From Trichomonas vaginalis G3 (Eukaryota; Parabasalia; Trichomonadida; Trichomonadidae), in NCBI RefSeq assembly GCF_026262505.1, contig NC_067203.1:9176001-9240000 (forward strand): a DNA stretch of 64,000 bases, written 5' to 3'. The stretch's first letter is position 1. Every line of letters begins with the position of its first letter. This document shows positions 48,520 through 59,548 of this stretch, piece by piece. The position numbers and the translations under genes are program-made. Under the pieces are notes generated by a model. That model was not told the DNA's origin and did not search any database. It was given only the letters and a program-made list of their open reading frames with translations.

Positions 48520-51500
48520 ATGAGTAATTTGCTTGAATTTTCCGAATGTATTTCTTTAAGCTTAGATCAGGACAACGAAGTTCGTCATGAAGCCGAAACT
48601 AAAAGCAATGCTTTCCTTAATGAACAACCAGCGGCATTTTTAGAGTCAATTTTGCAAATTATTTCCGATAATGCTTATTCAAATTATCACGCTAAGTGCA
48701 TTGCAGCCCTTTTATCTATTATGAAGCACCATAACGAGGTGTTTACTCCAGAAATTTCGCTTGGATTTTATCAAATGTTTAGTTCAGCCTTTCCTCAGCT
48801 TCTTCATCTAAGTTCTATTGGAGATTTGGAAAAGAATTGGCTCTGCTGCATTTTCGCCTTTATTATGTCAGTTTCTCGCCAACAAAATCCAGATAACAAT
48901 CAAAATTACACAGAATACATGATGAACCTCGAAAAGCAAGTACCATCGAAATTCATATTTACTGTTCTATCCGAAACTCTTGAATGTTCTCCCGATGTTA
49001 CGATTTTTGATATCAACTATTTATATCAATTTCTACAGCAGCATACCAACGAAACATTCGATGCCTTTAGCTTATACTTCTCAATCATTGGCAAAATCGA
49101 GCCAATCCAAGAATTTCTTGACATTTTCCCATCAATTCTTGAAGTTCTTACTCAATCTACAGATCTTAACTACATGAATGTAGTTAATAACTTTTGCGAG
49201 AAGAACTCTCCATTTTTACCATCAGTTTTCCCAGATCTTTCGAAAATAATATCCAATAAAATCATTAACACGGAAGATGAGCAAACCATCATCCATGGCA
49301 TCTTTATCTTCTACAGCATTGTCCATTATTCATCCCAACTCGTCAGATTCTCAGCAGAGTTCTTAGATATCGTAATTGACACTTTTATGATTATTTTAAA
49401 TCATTATGACCCAGAAACTGACGACAATGACAGTTCCACGTTACAATCCTTATGTCTCGACATTGCTTACCAGATATCAGGGATTATTGATATCGAATAC
49501 ACCAGTTATCTCTTCCAAAAACTGAGAAATTTCTTTGCGAACAACACAGAAGAATATTTATATGGATTAATGATTCTTTGTTCATCATATCATATTTATT
49601 ATGAGAAACATGATGATCTACATGACGCTCTCATAAATCTTCTTGCTTCCGATGATTTCAACATTAAATATGCCGCTCACAGGTTATGTTCGAAATTGAT
49701 TCATTCTGCTGATTTTTCTTCGAAATCTGATGATTGTTTTGACTTTTTCCTTAGTGAACTTTCTCCGGAAACACATCCCGCTATTCTTAAATATGTTATT
49801 ATTATTTGTTGTGCAATGATTAATGCTGATAAGTTGGAAGAAGAACAATATCCAGTTCTTCAACAAATATTTTTAAATGCTTTTCAATTTGTCAATGATG
49901 AAGAATCTCTTTGTTATTTGATTGACAGATTCACGAAGATTGCAAAGAGTAATCCACAAAAGCCGTCAATAGAAGATATATTTGGATTGTATAATCAATT
50001 ACTTGAAGCTTATGGTGATAATGATAAAATTAAAATACAAATAATTAGATCAGGAACAATATTCATTAATAAATCTAAAAACGTTGGAAATGACGAAGAA
50101 GAAATAGAAGAAGATGCCAAAACAGCAGCAAATTTACTTTATAATCTATGTATTGAAAAAATAACAGGTGAAAACAGTCAAATTGATCCACAAAATGTAA
50201 GAGAATACATGAAATTAATTAATGTATTATTAATATATGTTGAAGATACAGGAGAAACAACAGAATTAATGTGGAATCAATCATTTGAAACTATTTTTAC
50301 ACCTCTTGATTTTAAGGCATTCATGAGAAATGAATACATTGATTTATCTGCTTATATATTAATTGATAATGTTCCTGGTAATTTTAGATATGCAATAGAA
50401 TCATCAATTATTGGTAATTACGTTGATTCTTTAGCAACAATTCAAAATCTTTGTAATAATCAAAAATATTTTGATAGATTCTTTGAAAATGATTCGGAAT
50501 TATTGAATAGATTTTTACAAACTATTCTTGATTTATTGGCATCAAAGTTCTTCGTGTCAAAAATTGCTACAAATTGTTTGCAAACATTGGCTTTCTTTTA
50601 CAAAAGACTTTACAAACAAAATGCTGAATTATCCAAACAAATTTTGACAATTTTTGTCGAAAATATAATGAAATTAAGTTCTAGGTCGTTCCAATATATT
50701 CATTTTGGTACATTGATATCTTGTATTGATAATTTACTTTTAACACGCTCATTTAATATGAAAGAAGTTCCTGGATTTATTGAAGCATGTTCTAATTTAA
50801 TTATCCAACAATTTATTGATTCGCTTGGATTTATTGATGATTACTTAAATAGAGGTGCAGGTTTTATAGATGAAGGAAGTGTTTATACTGAAAAATCTGC
50901 TTTGTTTGAAGATCCTTCCGAACTTTTGTTTAAGATAATAAGAAGTGATACAAATAATTATGTTCGTAATCTTATTGAAACGAATTTACTTCCAAAAATT
51001 TTGGAATTGATACAAAACGAACAAATGATGGAATTGTCACCAGCCATGTTAGTTATTTATTTGGGAACAGCACCTGATGCATCATTATTTATCCAATATC
51101 ATGATGTTTTCTACAGTTTCTTCCAACATCCTCCTGAAAGAAATGAAGAAGGCGAATTTAATCCTTCCGAAAAATACAAATATGATGTGATGTTGACATC
51201 CATTTTTAAAGTTTTATTCCATACTTTGCGGTCAATTAAATTTACTAATTATCCAGAGCAAGGCTACGAATTGTTCAATATGATGGTTGAATGTTACAAT
51301 AATACGGATATCATGGAGGACCCGGTTTCTCTTTATTGCTCCATTGGAGCTTGGTGTCTATCGAATTTCGAAATATATCAAAACAATTTTGAAGCAGTCG
51401 TTGATGTAATATTGAGTAAAGAATTTTCACCAGTAGCTGTCATCGAAGCCGATAATGGTTGGATTTATATTTTGCTTATTGCAAATTGGATTATGAAGTT

Positions 51501-51807
51501 CTATGATATATTCGAAGAAAGTTATCAAGAAGGTTATGATTATTACGCATATGCTTTCTCATTTTTAGAATATGATAAATTGCTATTGAATCAATCATTG
51601 CCTATTGTCTATAATGCTGCATTTGAAAGTTTTGCTCTTGCTTTGATACATAAAAGAAATGCTCACACTAGATTTATAGAATTTCTTGATGAGATGAAGG
51701 CTGATACGTATGATAGATATGGACCAACCATCGCTCGAAATCTTGAATATAATTTAACTGCGGCAATAAAAAGGCTCCAAAAAAGAGCAAGTGAACAAAA
51801 ACAATAA
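48520..51807 (+). CDS. Karyopherin-beta (importin/exportin)-like protein
   Basis: A 1,095-residue all-helical HEAT-repeat protein from ATG 48520. It opens like an importin-beta N-terminal domain: LEFSECISLSLDQDNEVRHE, followed by AETKSNAFLNEQPAAFLESI, with one helix pair per ~40 residues to the end. Acidic loops (PETDDNDSST; GNDEEEIEEDAKT near residue 530) fit a Ran- or cargo-binding transport receptor of the IPO5/IPO4 size class. There is no membrane segment and no break. The exact paralogue cannot be named from sequence reading alone; another HEAT scaffold is possible. Confidence 0.6.
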   Translation: MSNLLEFSECISLSLDQDNEVRHEAETKSNAFLNEQPAAFLESILQIISDNAYSNYHAKCIAALLSIMKHHNEVFTPEISLGFYQMFSSAFPQLLHLSSIGDLEKNWLCCIFAFIMSVSRQQNPDNNQNYTEYMMNLEKQVPSKFIFTVLSETLECSPDVTIFDINYLYQFLQQHTNETFDAFSLYFSIIGKIEPIQEFLDIFPSILEVLTQSTDLNYMNVVNNFCEKNSPFLPSVFPDLSKIISNKIINTEDEQTIIHGIFIFYSIVHYSSQLVRFSAEFLDIVIDTFMIILNHYDPETDDNDSSTLQSLCLDIAYQISGIIDIEYTSYLFQKLRNFFANNTEEYLYGLMILCSSYHIYYEKHDDLHDALINLLASDDFNIKYAAHRLCSKLIHSADFSSKSDDCFDFFLSELSPETHPAILKYVIIICCAMINADKLEEEQYPVLQQIFLNAFQFVNDEESLCYLIDRFTKIAKSNPQKPSIEDIFGLYNQLLEAYGDNDKIKIQIIRSGTIFINKSKNVGNDEEEIEEDAKTAANLLYNLCIEKITGENSQIDPQNVREYMKLINVLLIYVEDTGETTELMWNQSFETIFTPLDFKAFMRNEYIDLSAYILIDNVPGNFRYAIESSIIGNYVDSLATIQNLCNNQKYFDRFFENDSELLNRFLQTILDLLASKFFVSKIATNCLQTLAFFYKRLYKQNAELSKQILTIFVENIMKLSSRSFQYIHFGTLISCIDNLLLTRSFNMKEVPGFIEACSNLIIQQFIDSLGFIDDYLNRGAGFIDEGSVYTEKSALFEDPSELLFKIIRSDTNNYVRNLIETNLLPKILELIQNEQMMELSPAMLVIYLGTAPDASLFIQYHDVFYSFFQHPPERNEEGEFNPSEKYKYDVMLTSIFKVLFHTLRSIKFTNYPEQGYELFNMMVECYNNTDIMEDPVSLYCSIGAWCLSNFEIYQNNFEAVVDVILSKEFSPVAVIEADNGWIYILLIANWIMKFYDIFEESYQEGYDYYAYAFSFLEYDKLLLNQSLPIVYNAAFESFALALIHKRNAHTRFIEFLDEMKADTYDRYGPTIARNLEYNLTAAIKRLQKRASEQKQ

Positions 51808-52097
51808 TAAAAATTCAAAATTGTTTACGTCGTGTTATCAAAAATTGAAAAGAATTCTATAGTTTACACGGATCCATTAGTTTATGGAAGAAAGTATCTC
51901 TGTTTTATTTTAATTAATAATAAATATATAATATATATATCATATATATTTCTCTTCACATCTCAAGTATGGAACGAATTTGATTTATTAATTGAATTTG
52001 ATTTCACAAAAATCGTCAAATTCAAAATCTGTAATGCTGTAAGAAGATGGAAAGATGATTTGTAAGATGAAATCCATTGTATAAAGGTCATGGGACT

Positions 52098-52108
52098 CTA
52101 ATCGCTAG
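52098..52108. repeat. Left target-site duplication of the MULE
   Basis: CTAATCGCTAG, repeated at 55205-55215. An 9-11 bp duplication is typical for Mutator-like elements. Confidence 0.88.
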
Positions 52109-52311
52109 GAGGGGGGCACAAACTTGCCCAGTGAGGTGAAGTGAAAAGTGACTGGTTTACATGTCAGAAATGTAAAGTGTCAGATTTGAAACAAAAAATG
52201 GATTAATTTATTATTATATGATAGAGAGATTTGGTAAGTTACTATCAAATTTGTAAGTAAGGAAAAAAAGTAAGAAAGGAAAAATTTTTTTTTAAAAAAT
52301 AAAAAGCCACT

Positions 52312-52475
52312 CGCTTCGCTCGCGGTTGACAAAAAGAACAAATTCGAAAAATAATTGTATGAAATTACGAAACTAAGCCACTCGCTTCGCTCGCGGCTGA
52401 CGAAAAGAACAGATTCGAAAAAAGATTGTATGAAATTACGAAACTAAGCCGCGAGCGAAGCGAGCGGCTTAAGTA
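52312..52475. repeat. CTCGCTTCGCTCGCGG repeats in the MULE left arm
   Basis: A ~71-bp unit starting GCCACTCGCTTCGCTCGCGG occurs twice in direct order, and the motif follows once more inverted (CCGCGAGCGAAGCGAGCGG). The inverted pair can form a GC-rich stem. It is present only on the left side of the element. Confidence 0.85.
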
Positions 52476-52570
52476 AACAACATATTTCAGATTATCGATA
52501 CTAAAGTTTTTTTTATTTTTTTGCTTTTTTTTTAAAGCTTCTTAACTTAAATCATGGAATGTCTCAAAGA

Positions 52571-52866
52571 CAAAAGTAGCATACAGCATGCAAAGCTAAA
52601 GAAAGATAATCATAATTAATACCTTAATTTTTAATATTACGCATTTTTAGGTGCAAAATTTAAAAACATTCTAATACAATAGAGCAGTTTCCAAAAGTAG
52701 CATACAGCATGCAAAGCTAAAGAAAGATAATCATAATTAATACCTTAATTTTTAATATTACGCATTTTTAGGTGCAAAATTTAAAAACATTCTAATACAA
52801 TAGAGCAGTTTCCAAAAGTAGCATACAGCATGCAAAGCTAAAGAAAGATAATCATAATTAATACCT
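52571..52866. repeat. 121-bp subterminal tandem repeats, left arm
   Basis: Units begin CAAAAGTAGCATACAGCATG at 52571, 52692 and 52813; the third is partial. Confidence 0.95.
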
Positions 52867-53037
52867 TTAAAGTTTAAAATCTTGATTTTTTTTTAAATCA
52901 AATATTTATAACTTTAATACATACAGCTTAAACCTTATACTTGTTTTCTCTTGTGAGAAAGCAATCTTACAAAGCTAACAATCCTAAAAAAATAAAGAAT
53001 TAAAATTTAATAATTTAATCTAAAATTAAAATCAAAA

Positions 53038-54486
53038 TTAAATAAAATGAGTTCTTTGTAATAATACTTTCAAGGTAGGATATATTTTAGTGGGATCTAT
53101 TGAGTCATCACTAACAGCATTGAGCAATCTATTGAGCATTGAAATACTCTCGATTTTTCTTTGTCTTTTTACATCAATTTCTGCGTTAGTTGCTTTTTCC
53201 ATGATCCTAATGACACGGTCATCTGCTGGATTTTGATCAATTTTGAGTTTGATAACGAAAGATAGTATCACTTTTGTATAAATTTCTATAATAACATCAT
53301 CAATTCTGAGATTTTTTCGATCAGGAAAATAGTCATGTTTGAGTGTTCTAAAATGAGCTTCGGCAATATTGTTAGTTGCGTCGCCTTCACGCCTGTCACG
53401 AGCAATCCATCTTGATATGTTGTAACGCCATTGTCTGTTAAAGTATTGAGATGCTGTTGGATCTGTGTCGAGCAACTCCAGAACTTGATCATAGGCAGCA
53501 TTTGCTTCTTCCTCATGTTCTGCATCTAATTTGAAGACTAAATCCTTCATCAAATTATAGAATTGTTCAAATTTTTCTTGAGAAGAAAACTTATTTGATT
53601 TGCGAAGAATTGCACGAAGAACATGTACTCCGCACCAAAGTATTTGAGCTTGTGGAATGCTTTCTTCTATTGCTTGAGCTATCTGTGGAGCACAGTCCAT
53701 GCTAATGTATTCTGGCTCAATTGTTACCCATCTGAGATAGGCGCACACGCAAACTTGAATGTTTTGATAAGTGTCTGGTTGACAAAAGAAATATAAAAAA
53801 GGGAAAATGTGAAAATCTTTGATTTTGCCAGTAAATGCATACAATGGAATGTTTGATCGCAACAATTTATAGGTGCTGTCTATATGAAATGTCTTGATAC
53901 TATGCGCATAAGCTTTGCCTTCAAAAGGCGCGTAATAGAAACACATATTATTGTCTGAGACTTCAAATGCAATGAGATCATCTGGAGATTCTTCTTGTAC
54001 TGTCTGAACAAAGATTTGCAATGACACAACATCGTCAGGAGAATATCTAGTTTGAAGAGCATGTATTCTCTCTGCAAATCGTTTGATTGCACGTGGTTTT
54101 TGAGCGTACATCTCTGGAATGGACGGACCTGTAAGAGGAATTTCAAGATCTTTGAATGCATTTAGCTGTGCTATCGCTCTTTGATTGTCATCTGTTTGGA
54201 AGTAATGTTCTAAATATTTGCGATAAAAGACAGACAAATATTGACTTTTGTCATTTGGGGCGGAATGATCATGTTCTTCAACTATTTTGATTAGTTTGTA
54301 TTTATTTTGATCCAAGATTGCAACATTAAAATGTGCAGGACATTTTGTATATTTGCAGTGGAATGAAATCTGAGATCTTTCTTTCCTGACACGTTCACCA
54401 TATCCATACTGTGCTTGTATTTCTTGTTTAACTCCAAATTTACAAAGATCCATAACAGTAAAGATAGTTTCTTCTTCTAATTCCAT
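53038..54486 (-). CDS. MULE transposase with FAR1/FLYWCH-type zinc-binding N-terminus
   Basis: 482 residues from ATG 54486. The N-terminus has Cys44, Cys49, His72 and His74 (FHCKYTKCPAHF ... EEHDH), a WRKY-GCM1-type zinc-binding arrangement that likely recognises the inverted repeats. The MULE catalytic core follows: Asp203 in FHIDSTYK, Asp264 in SMDCAPQIAQAI, the family Cys285-x-x-His288 (WCGVHVL) and a likely catalytic Glu376 in NNIAEAHFRTLK. This makes a complete DDE set for cut-and-paste transposition. There are no breaks. It is centred between the inverted repeats, about 15 bases from the left one. Confidence 0.92.
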   Translation of the reverse strand: MELEEETIFTVMDLCKFGVKQEIQAQYGYGERVRKERSQISFHCKYTKCPAHFNVAILDQNKYKLIKIVEEHDHSAPNDKSQYLSVFYRKYLEHYFQTDDNQRAIAQLNAFKDLEIPLTGPSIPEMYAQKPRAIKRFAERIHALQTRYSPDDVVSLQIFVQTVQEESPDDLIAFEVSDNNMCFYYAPFEGKAYAHSIKTFHIDSTYKLLRSNIPLYAFTGKIKDFHIFPFLYFFCQPDTYQNIQVCVCAYLRWVTIEPEYISMDCAPQIAQAIEESIPQAQILWCGVHVLRAILRKSNKFSSQEKFEQFYNLMKDLVFKLDAEHEEEANAAYDQVLELLDTDPTASQYFNRQWRYNISRWIARDRREGDATNNIAEAHFRTLKHDYFPDRKNLRIDDVIIEIYTKVILSFVIKLKIDQNPADDRVIRIMEKATNAEIDVKRQRKIESISMLNRLLNAVSDDSIDPTKIYPTLKVLLQRTHFI

Positions 54487-54809
54487 TTGAAATTGAAATG
54501 AAAATTAAAAATTCAGAAATTTGAATAGATTTGGTCTGTAATTAAATGAAAATAGCAGTTTGTTCGTCATTGTTTGAGGCAAGAGTATTATAGGAATATT
54601 ATATGATGGATTTGAGTTGCATATAAAGAGTGCAAAAGGATAAAGAGAGAAATTTTGTTAGATTAAATTATTAAATTTTAATTCTTTATTTTTTAGGATT
54701 GTTAGCTTTGTAAGATTGCTTTCTCACAAGAGAAAACAAGTATAAGGTTTAAGCTGTATGTATTAAAGTTATAAATATTTGATTTAAAAAAAAATCAAGA
54801 TTTTAAACT

Positions 54810-55109
54810 TTAAAGGTATTAATTATGATTATCTTTCTTTAGCTTTGCATGCTGTATGCTACTTTTGGAAACTGCTCTATTGTATTAGAATGTTTTTAAA
54901 TTTTGCACCTAAAAATGCGTAATATTAAAAATTAAGGTATTAATTATGATTATCTTTCTTTAGCTTTACATGCTGTATGCTACTTTTGGAAACTGCTCTA
55001 TTGTATTAGAATGTTTTTAAATTTTGCACCTAAAAATGCGTAATATTAAAAATTAAGGTATTAATTATGATTATCTTTCTTTAGCTTTGCATGCTGTATG
55101 CTACTTTTG
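54810..55109. repeat. 121-bp subterminal tandem repeats, right arm (inverted)
   Basis: The mirror of the left-arm repeats, with units ending GCATGCTGTATGCTACTTTTG at ~54868, ~54989 and ~55109. One base differs (TTACATG in the middle copy). Confidence 0.93.
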
Positions 55110-55204
55110 TCTTTGAGACATTCCATGATTTAAGTTAAGAAGCTTTAAAAAAAATGCAAAAATAAATTGAATACTTTACTGGCTGGGCAAATTTGTCGCC
55201 GCCC

Positions 55205-55215
55205 CTAATCGCTAG
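55205..55215. repeat. Right target-site duplication of the MULE
   Basis: CTAATCGCTAG, identical to 52098-52108. Confidence 0.88.
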
Positions 55216-57427
55216 TACCTGTATAAAAAAATATTAATATCCGCACGGAATCGATATTGAAAATGTGTGAATTCCTTCGATAACAAAACAAAACTGTCGA
55301 AGAAATGATATAAAATATATTATAACAATAATTAAGGCAGTTGTCCAAAGAGTAGCATTCTTGAATGAGAATTCATAAACTGACTAAACACGCATATGGA
55401 AGTTGATTGTTTTGAGATTAGAGCAGTTGAAGAATGGATATCGATTGATCTATCTGACCATATTTTGATTGATGAATACATTTTTGAGATTCAATGAACA
55501 TATGAATGAAACTTAGTCAATAAAAATAATCAAGTATTTCATTTAGAAATGAAATAAATGCTAAGTGCACATCTGACAATGGTCATGATAATATAATGAA
55601 GGCGATGTCGTACAGCATATGTGCATCCTTAAAAAGAAGTAAATAAACAAAAATATGATTTTTCTAATTTTGATTAAGAGAATGAACTCTAGCAAAAGAA
55701 TCAAATGAAATAGTGAAATTTAAAGGTTTTCATTGTAATTTGATGGAATGATGTTGAAGGCATTGTAGTTTATTTTGGAAAGTTTTTCATAAAGGAATAA
55801 CTGAATGTTTTTTATATATAATTGTTTCAGTTGATAGAGTATTTAGAGATATCATAATTTATGATTTTCAAATTCATTGATGGAGGTGTGATAGAATTCG
55901 TAAAACCTCAATAATATATACATTGCATTATATTATGTATTTTGATTGTATATTTTGTGCGAAGAATGTGAATTTATCTCAACAAAATATGGATTTAAAA
56001 AAAAACTCAGTTAGTTTTACTTAAAATATTTATGAAAGTTTATGTATTATTATTAAGATATATTTCGTATAGAAAACATTGTAGTGTCTTTGAGATTGTT
56101 GAAGAATTATAAAGTTTAGCGAAATATTATATTTTAAACAGAATATCAATATAAAATACAATAATAGATATTGTTCTGGTTGTAAATAAGTATAAATATC
56201 TGAGTGAAGAAGGAAAACTTTTAAAAAGAGTATTTCAGTGGACATTTTGATGACATAGCATCTTAGTTTAAGTATGTCATGATATGTAATACAACGGTCT
56301 TGAAATATTTGTTAGAATGAAGAAGGAATGAAGAAAAAGGAGTAAAAAAAAGTTGCGAAGAGTAGAAAATGCTTGAAATGTGGAATCGTTTAAGATATAT
56401 TTTAATTTGATGACATATTGTTTTTGTTGGAATTGATTTTAGTATGACTTTGTTTTGTACTTTTTCTTGTGTTAGAGAGTTACATTTGATTTTCTGTGAA
56501 TGTGAGAGTAATATATCAATTGCGTATTGATACTGATGAATGTTGGATAGAAAATGTATTTATTGATGTGAATTTTAATCGAATTTGGAAAAAAATATTA
56601 AAAAACTTCATCGAAAGTAAGTCATTGGATTTATTAGCGATTTCAGATAAACAACCATGAATTGAACAGTAAAAAAATTTTACTTCATGAAGATGAAATT
56701 CATAAAAGGTGACAAAAAATGAAAATAAAAATGCTATCGAATGAATAAAATAAATTGATTTTTAACATATGTAAAGAGTATATTCGAGATTCTTGTAAAT
56801 TTTTGTGTAATCTTTTAATTCAAGAACTATAAAAATTGAAAAATCATATTGATTTTTTTGAAAGAACGCATAATTTATTTTGATAAAATTTCATTTAAAA
56901 TAATGATTGTTATATGTCATTAATCGTTCTCGTTTTCTTTGAATTCAATCTCAATTTTTTATAGTCATTGATATTTAAATGGAATGTTGGATGAGACAAT
57001 ATTTGTTGAATATTTTACGATATTACATTGAATGAACATGTAAAGTTCAAAAATATATTTTATGATTCAATCCATCATTGATTCACATGCACTGTCTCTC
57101 ACTTCATGATACTACAATGATATAAGAGCTACTTCAACCTCTTTAATTACAAAACAACATTACAATTCATATCAAATGTTACTAAAAATTTATTTCTTTC
57201 ATAATTTCAAGCTCAAGCACAGTTCATAACAAATGCATATGGAAAAAATTCCTAAGTGATATCTTATTAGTTAAATTCAAAACAAAATTACACATGGTTT
57301 CTGCTTTTTTTTCACTTTCAAGCTCGTTGTTTTAATATTTAAACTAAAATCAATGAACATACAAAATCGGAAACAAAATTTAACCTAAAAATCTAATTTT
57401 ACATCCATTTTTTAAAAATTATATAAT
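55216..57427. other. Long non-coding region carrying one copy of a 248-bp duplication
   Basis: About 2.2 kb without a supported gene, apart from the 248-bp copy at 55231-55478. AT-rich with no clear repeat otherwise. Confidence 0.45.
55231..55478. repeat. 248-bp direct repeat, copy 1
   Basis: About 99% identical to 59157-59404 (three differences seen). It includes a small frame from ATG 55396 (MEVDCFEIRAVEEWISIDLS, 33 codons) whose start is shared by both copies. Confidence 0.95.
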
Positions 57428-59038
57428 TTGTCGCTGTTTTATTTTCTACTTTCTGAATGTCATTGTACTAATGATTTATTCTATCGAGAAGACAGTAATG
57501 AAGAAGTTCTTCTTGGATGTTATAGATCATGTGTTGATATTGTTATCCCTAAAACTGTCAAAGAGATAGCTGATGATGCATTTTGGTTTACATATTATTG
57601 TGAAAATGAAATCAGATCAGTTAGTTTTGAGGAAAACAGCGAACTTATAAGTATATATAATTTTAGCTTTACTCATTCAAAAATTGAATCAGCAGATCTC
57701 AGTAATTGTAACAAACTTTCATTTCTCAACGGATCAATATTTGATTCATGTTGGTATTTAGAAACAGTGAAACTTCCTAAAAATATTACAAGTATAGGAG
57801 ATAGATGCTTTTATGATTGTGAATTAAAATCAATAGAATTACCCGAAAGTTTAACATATATTGGAGATAGTGCATTTTCTCTTTGTCCATTTACAAACAT
57901 CACTCTTCCAAAAAATTTAACATATATTGGAAATTCTTCATTTATTGGTTGTAAATTAACAAGTATAACAATTCCAGAGAAAATAACATATATTGGAAAT
58001 GGTGTATTTTATAGAAGTTCAATCCAAAGTATCACATTCAGAGGAAATTTAACACATATTGGAGATTATGCATTTAATGAATGTCCTTTAACAAATATCA
58101 CAATATTTGGAATTGATCTATATATTGGTAATTATTCATTTTATGAATCCAGTCTAATTAATGTGACTCTTCTCGGAAGTGTTTCATATATTGGAGATAA
58201 AGCATTTTTTCAATTGATAAACCTAACAACTATCACTATTCCAGGAAGTTAAACATATATTGGGAATTTTGCATTTTATGAATGCACAAACTTAACATAT
58301 GCGACAATCACAGGTAGCATCACATATATTGGAGAAGCGGCATTTCGTAGTTGCTATTCATTAACAAGTGCTACAATTCCAGGAAGTTTAACATATATTG
58401 GAAATGATGCATTTAATAGTTGCTATTCATTAACAAGTGCCACATTTACATGTAATCTAGCATATATTGGACAATATTCATTTTATAATTGTACATCATT
58501 AACAAGTCTCACAATTTCAGGGAGTTTAAAATATGTTGGACTTGAAGCATTTGCTTATTGCAGTTCATTAAAGAGTTTCACAATTCCAGGGAATTTGTAT
58601 GGTATGGGAGGACATGCACTTGAAGGTACTGAAAACATAATAAATATTACATTTCTAAACTGTCCAGATGATTATAGTTATCTTAATTTTTATTTATGCT
58701 ATATAAATCATCCTATAAATATTTCCATTCCTAGAAGGTATGTGTCGATAAGCCGTTGTATAGTTATACGCAAAAGTCATTTATATGTAACAAGTCGAAC
58801 AATTTTACCGGATTCAACTAAATATTTGTTTGGTGAAAAGTCAACATATGTTCATTATGATAACAAAAAAGGGATTTATGATAAAACAACAATTGAAGTT
58901 CTTGAATACATCTCTATTGAAAACATCACCATTCCTCTCTTGATGCCTGAAACAGCGAATGACTTTATATATTATAAATCTCATCCTATTCATCTGTCAC
59001 TTGCCATTATCAGTCTTAACTCACAATCAATTTCATGA
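57428..59038 (+). pseudogene. BspA-like leucine-rich-repeat surface protein, lost start and one nonsense change
   Basis: A BspA-type (TpLRR) repeat protein: ~23-residue units of the form SITIPEKITYIGNGVFYRSS, with I-P at the front and I-G-x-x-x-F later, from ~57540 to ~58600. A non-repeat C-terminal region follows and no membrane helix is visible. The front codon at 57428 is TTG, followed by a signal-like SLFYFLLSECHC, and no in-frame ATG exists upstream before a stop, so the natural ATG was probably lost. One in-frame TAA at 58250-58252 replaces a TTA found in the other repeats (PGS-L-TYIG); the frame is otherwise open to the end. BspA-like proteins are trichomonad surface adhesin candidates. 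Confidence 0.85.
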
Positions 59039-59548
59039 ATAAAACATTTTTACATATTCATATTATATATATGTGATTAATCACATCTTCTAAACTTCTA
59101 TTCCTCTCGAATACCTAAAATTATATTTTAATAAAATTCGATTTCTCACATGTCCAATATTAATATCCGCACGGAATACATATTGAAAATGTGTGAATTC
59201 CTTCGATAACAAAACAAAACTGTCGAAGAAATGATATAAAATATATTATAACAATAATTAAGGCAGTTGTCCAAAGAGTAGCATTCTTGAATGAGAATTC
59301 ATAAACTGACTAAACACGCATATGGAAGTTGATTGTTTTGAGATTAGAGCAGTTGAAGAATGGATATCGATTGATCTATCTGACCGTATTTTGATTGATG
59401 AATATTTATAGAATGATGTAGTAATTAATATAAATTGAGATGGGAAAAAAAGTTCTAATTTATATAAAATTTAATATATATAAAATTACGATTTAAATCA
59501 GATATAAATGATTTTAAGATGGTATAGTTTCTATATATAAGTAATTTC
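59039..59548. other. Spacer with copy 2 of the 248-bp repeat
   Basis: About 510 bases between the BspA-like pseudogene and ABCE1; holds the repeat at 59157-59404 and nothing else recognisable. Confidence 0.5.
59157..59404. repeat. 248-bp direct repeat, copy 2
   Basis: A near-identical partner of 55231-55478 in the same orientation, 3.7 kb downstream. Together they bracket the BspA-like pseudogene. Confidence 0.95.

Larger units (their letters stand above)
52109..55204 (-). mobile_element. Mutator-like element (MULE), ~3.1 kb, complete
   Basis: The element is bounded by the 11-bp duplication CTAATCGCTAG. Its tips are imperfect inverted repeats (GGGGGGCACAAACTTGCCCAG on the left versus the complement of GGGCGGCGACAAATTTGCCCAG on the right). 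Inside are ~0.5 kb terminal inverted repeats (about 52510-53024 and 54657-55165), nearly identical, each containing 121-bp tandem repeats. The left end has ~370 extra bases (about 52132-52505) absent from the right. One intact transposase lies between. The nearly identical arms suggest recent activity. Confidence 0.9.

Noticed and set aside
51832-52065. 77-codon frame after the karyopherin gene
   Set aside because: No ATG at the front, low complexity and no recognisable domain; likely chance.
55562-55632. Possible fourth TTAA miniature element (TAAGTGCACATCTGAC ... GTGCATCCTTAA)
   Set aside because: The ends are too diverged from family A and the left TTAA is missing; only chance-level similarity.
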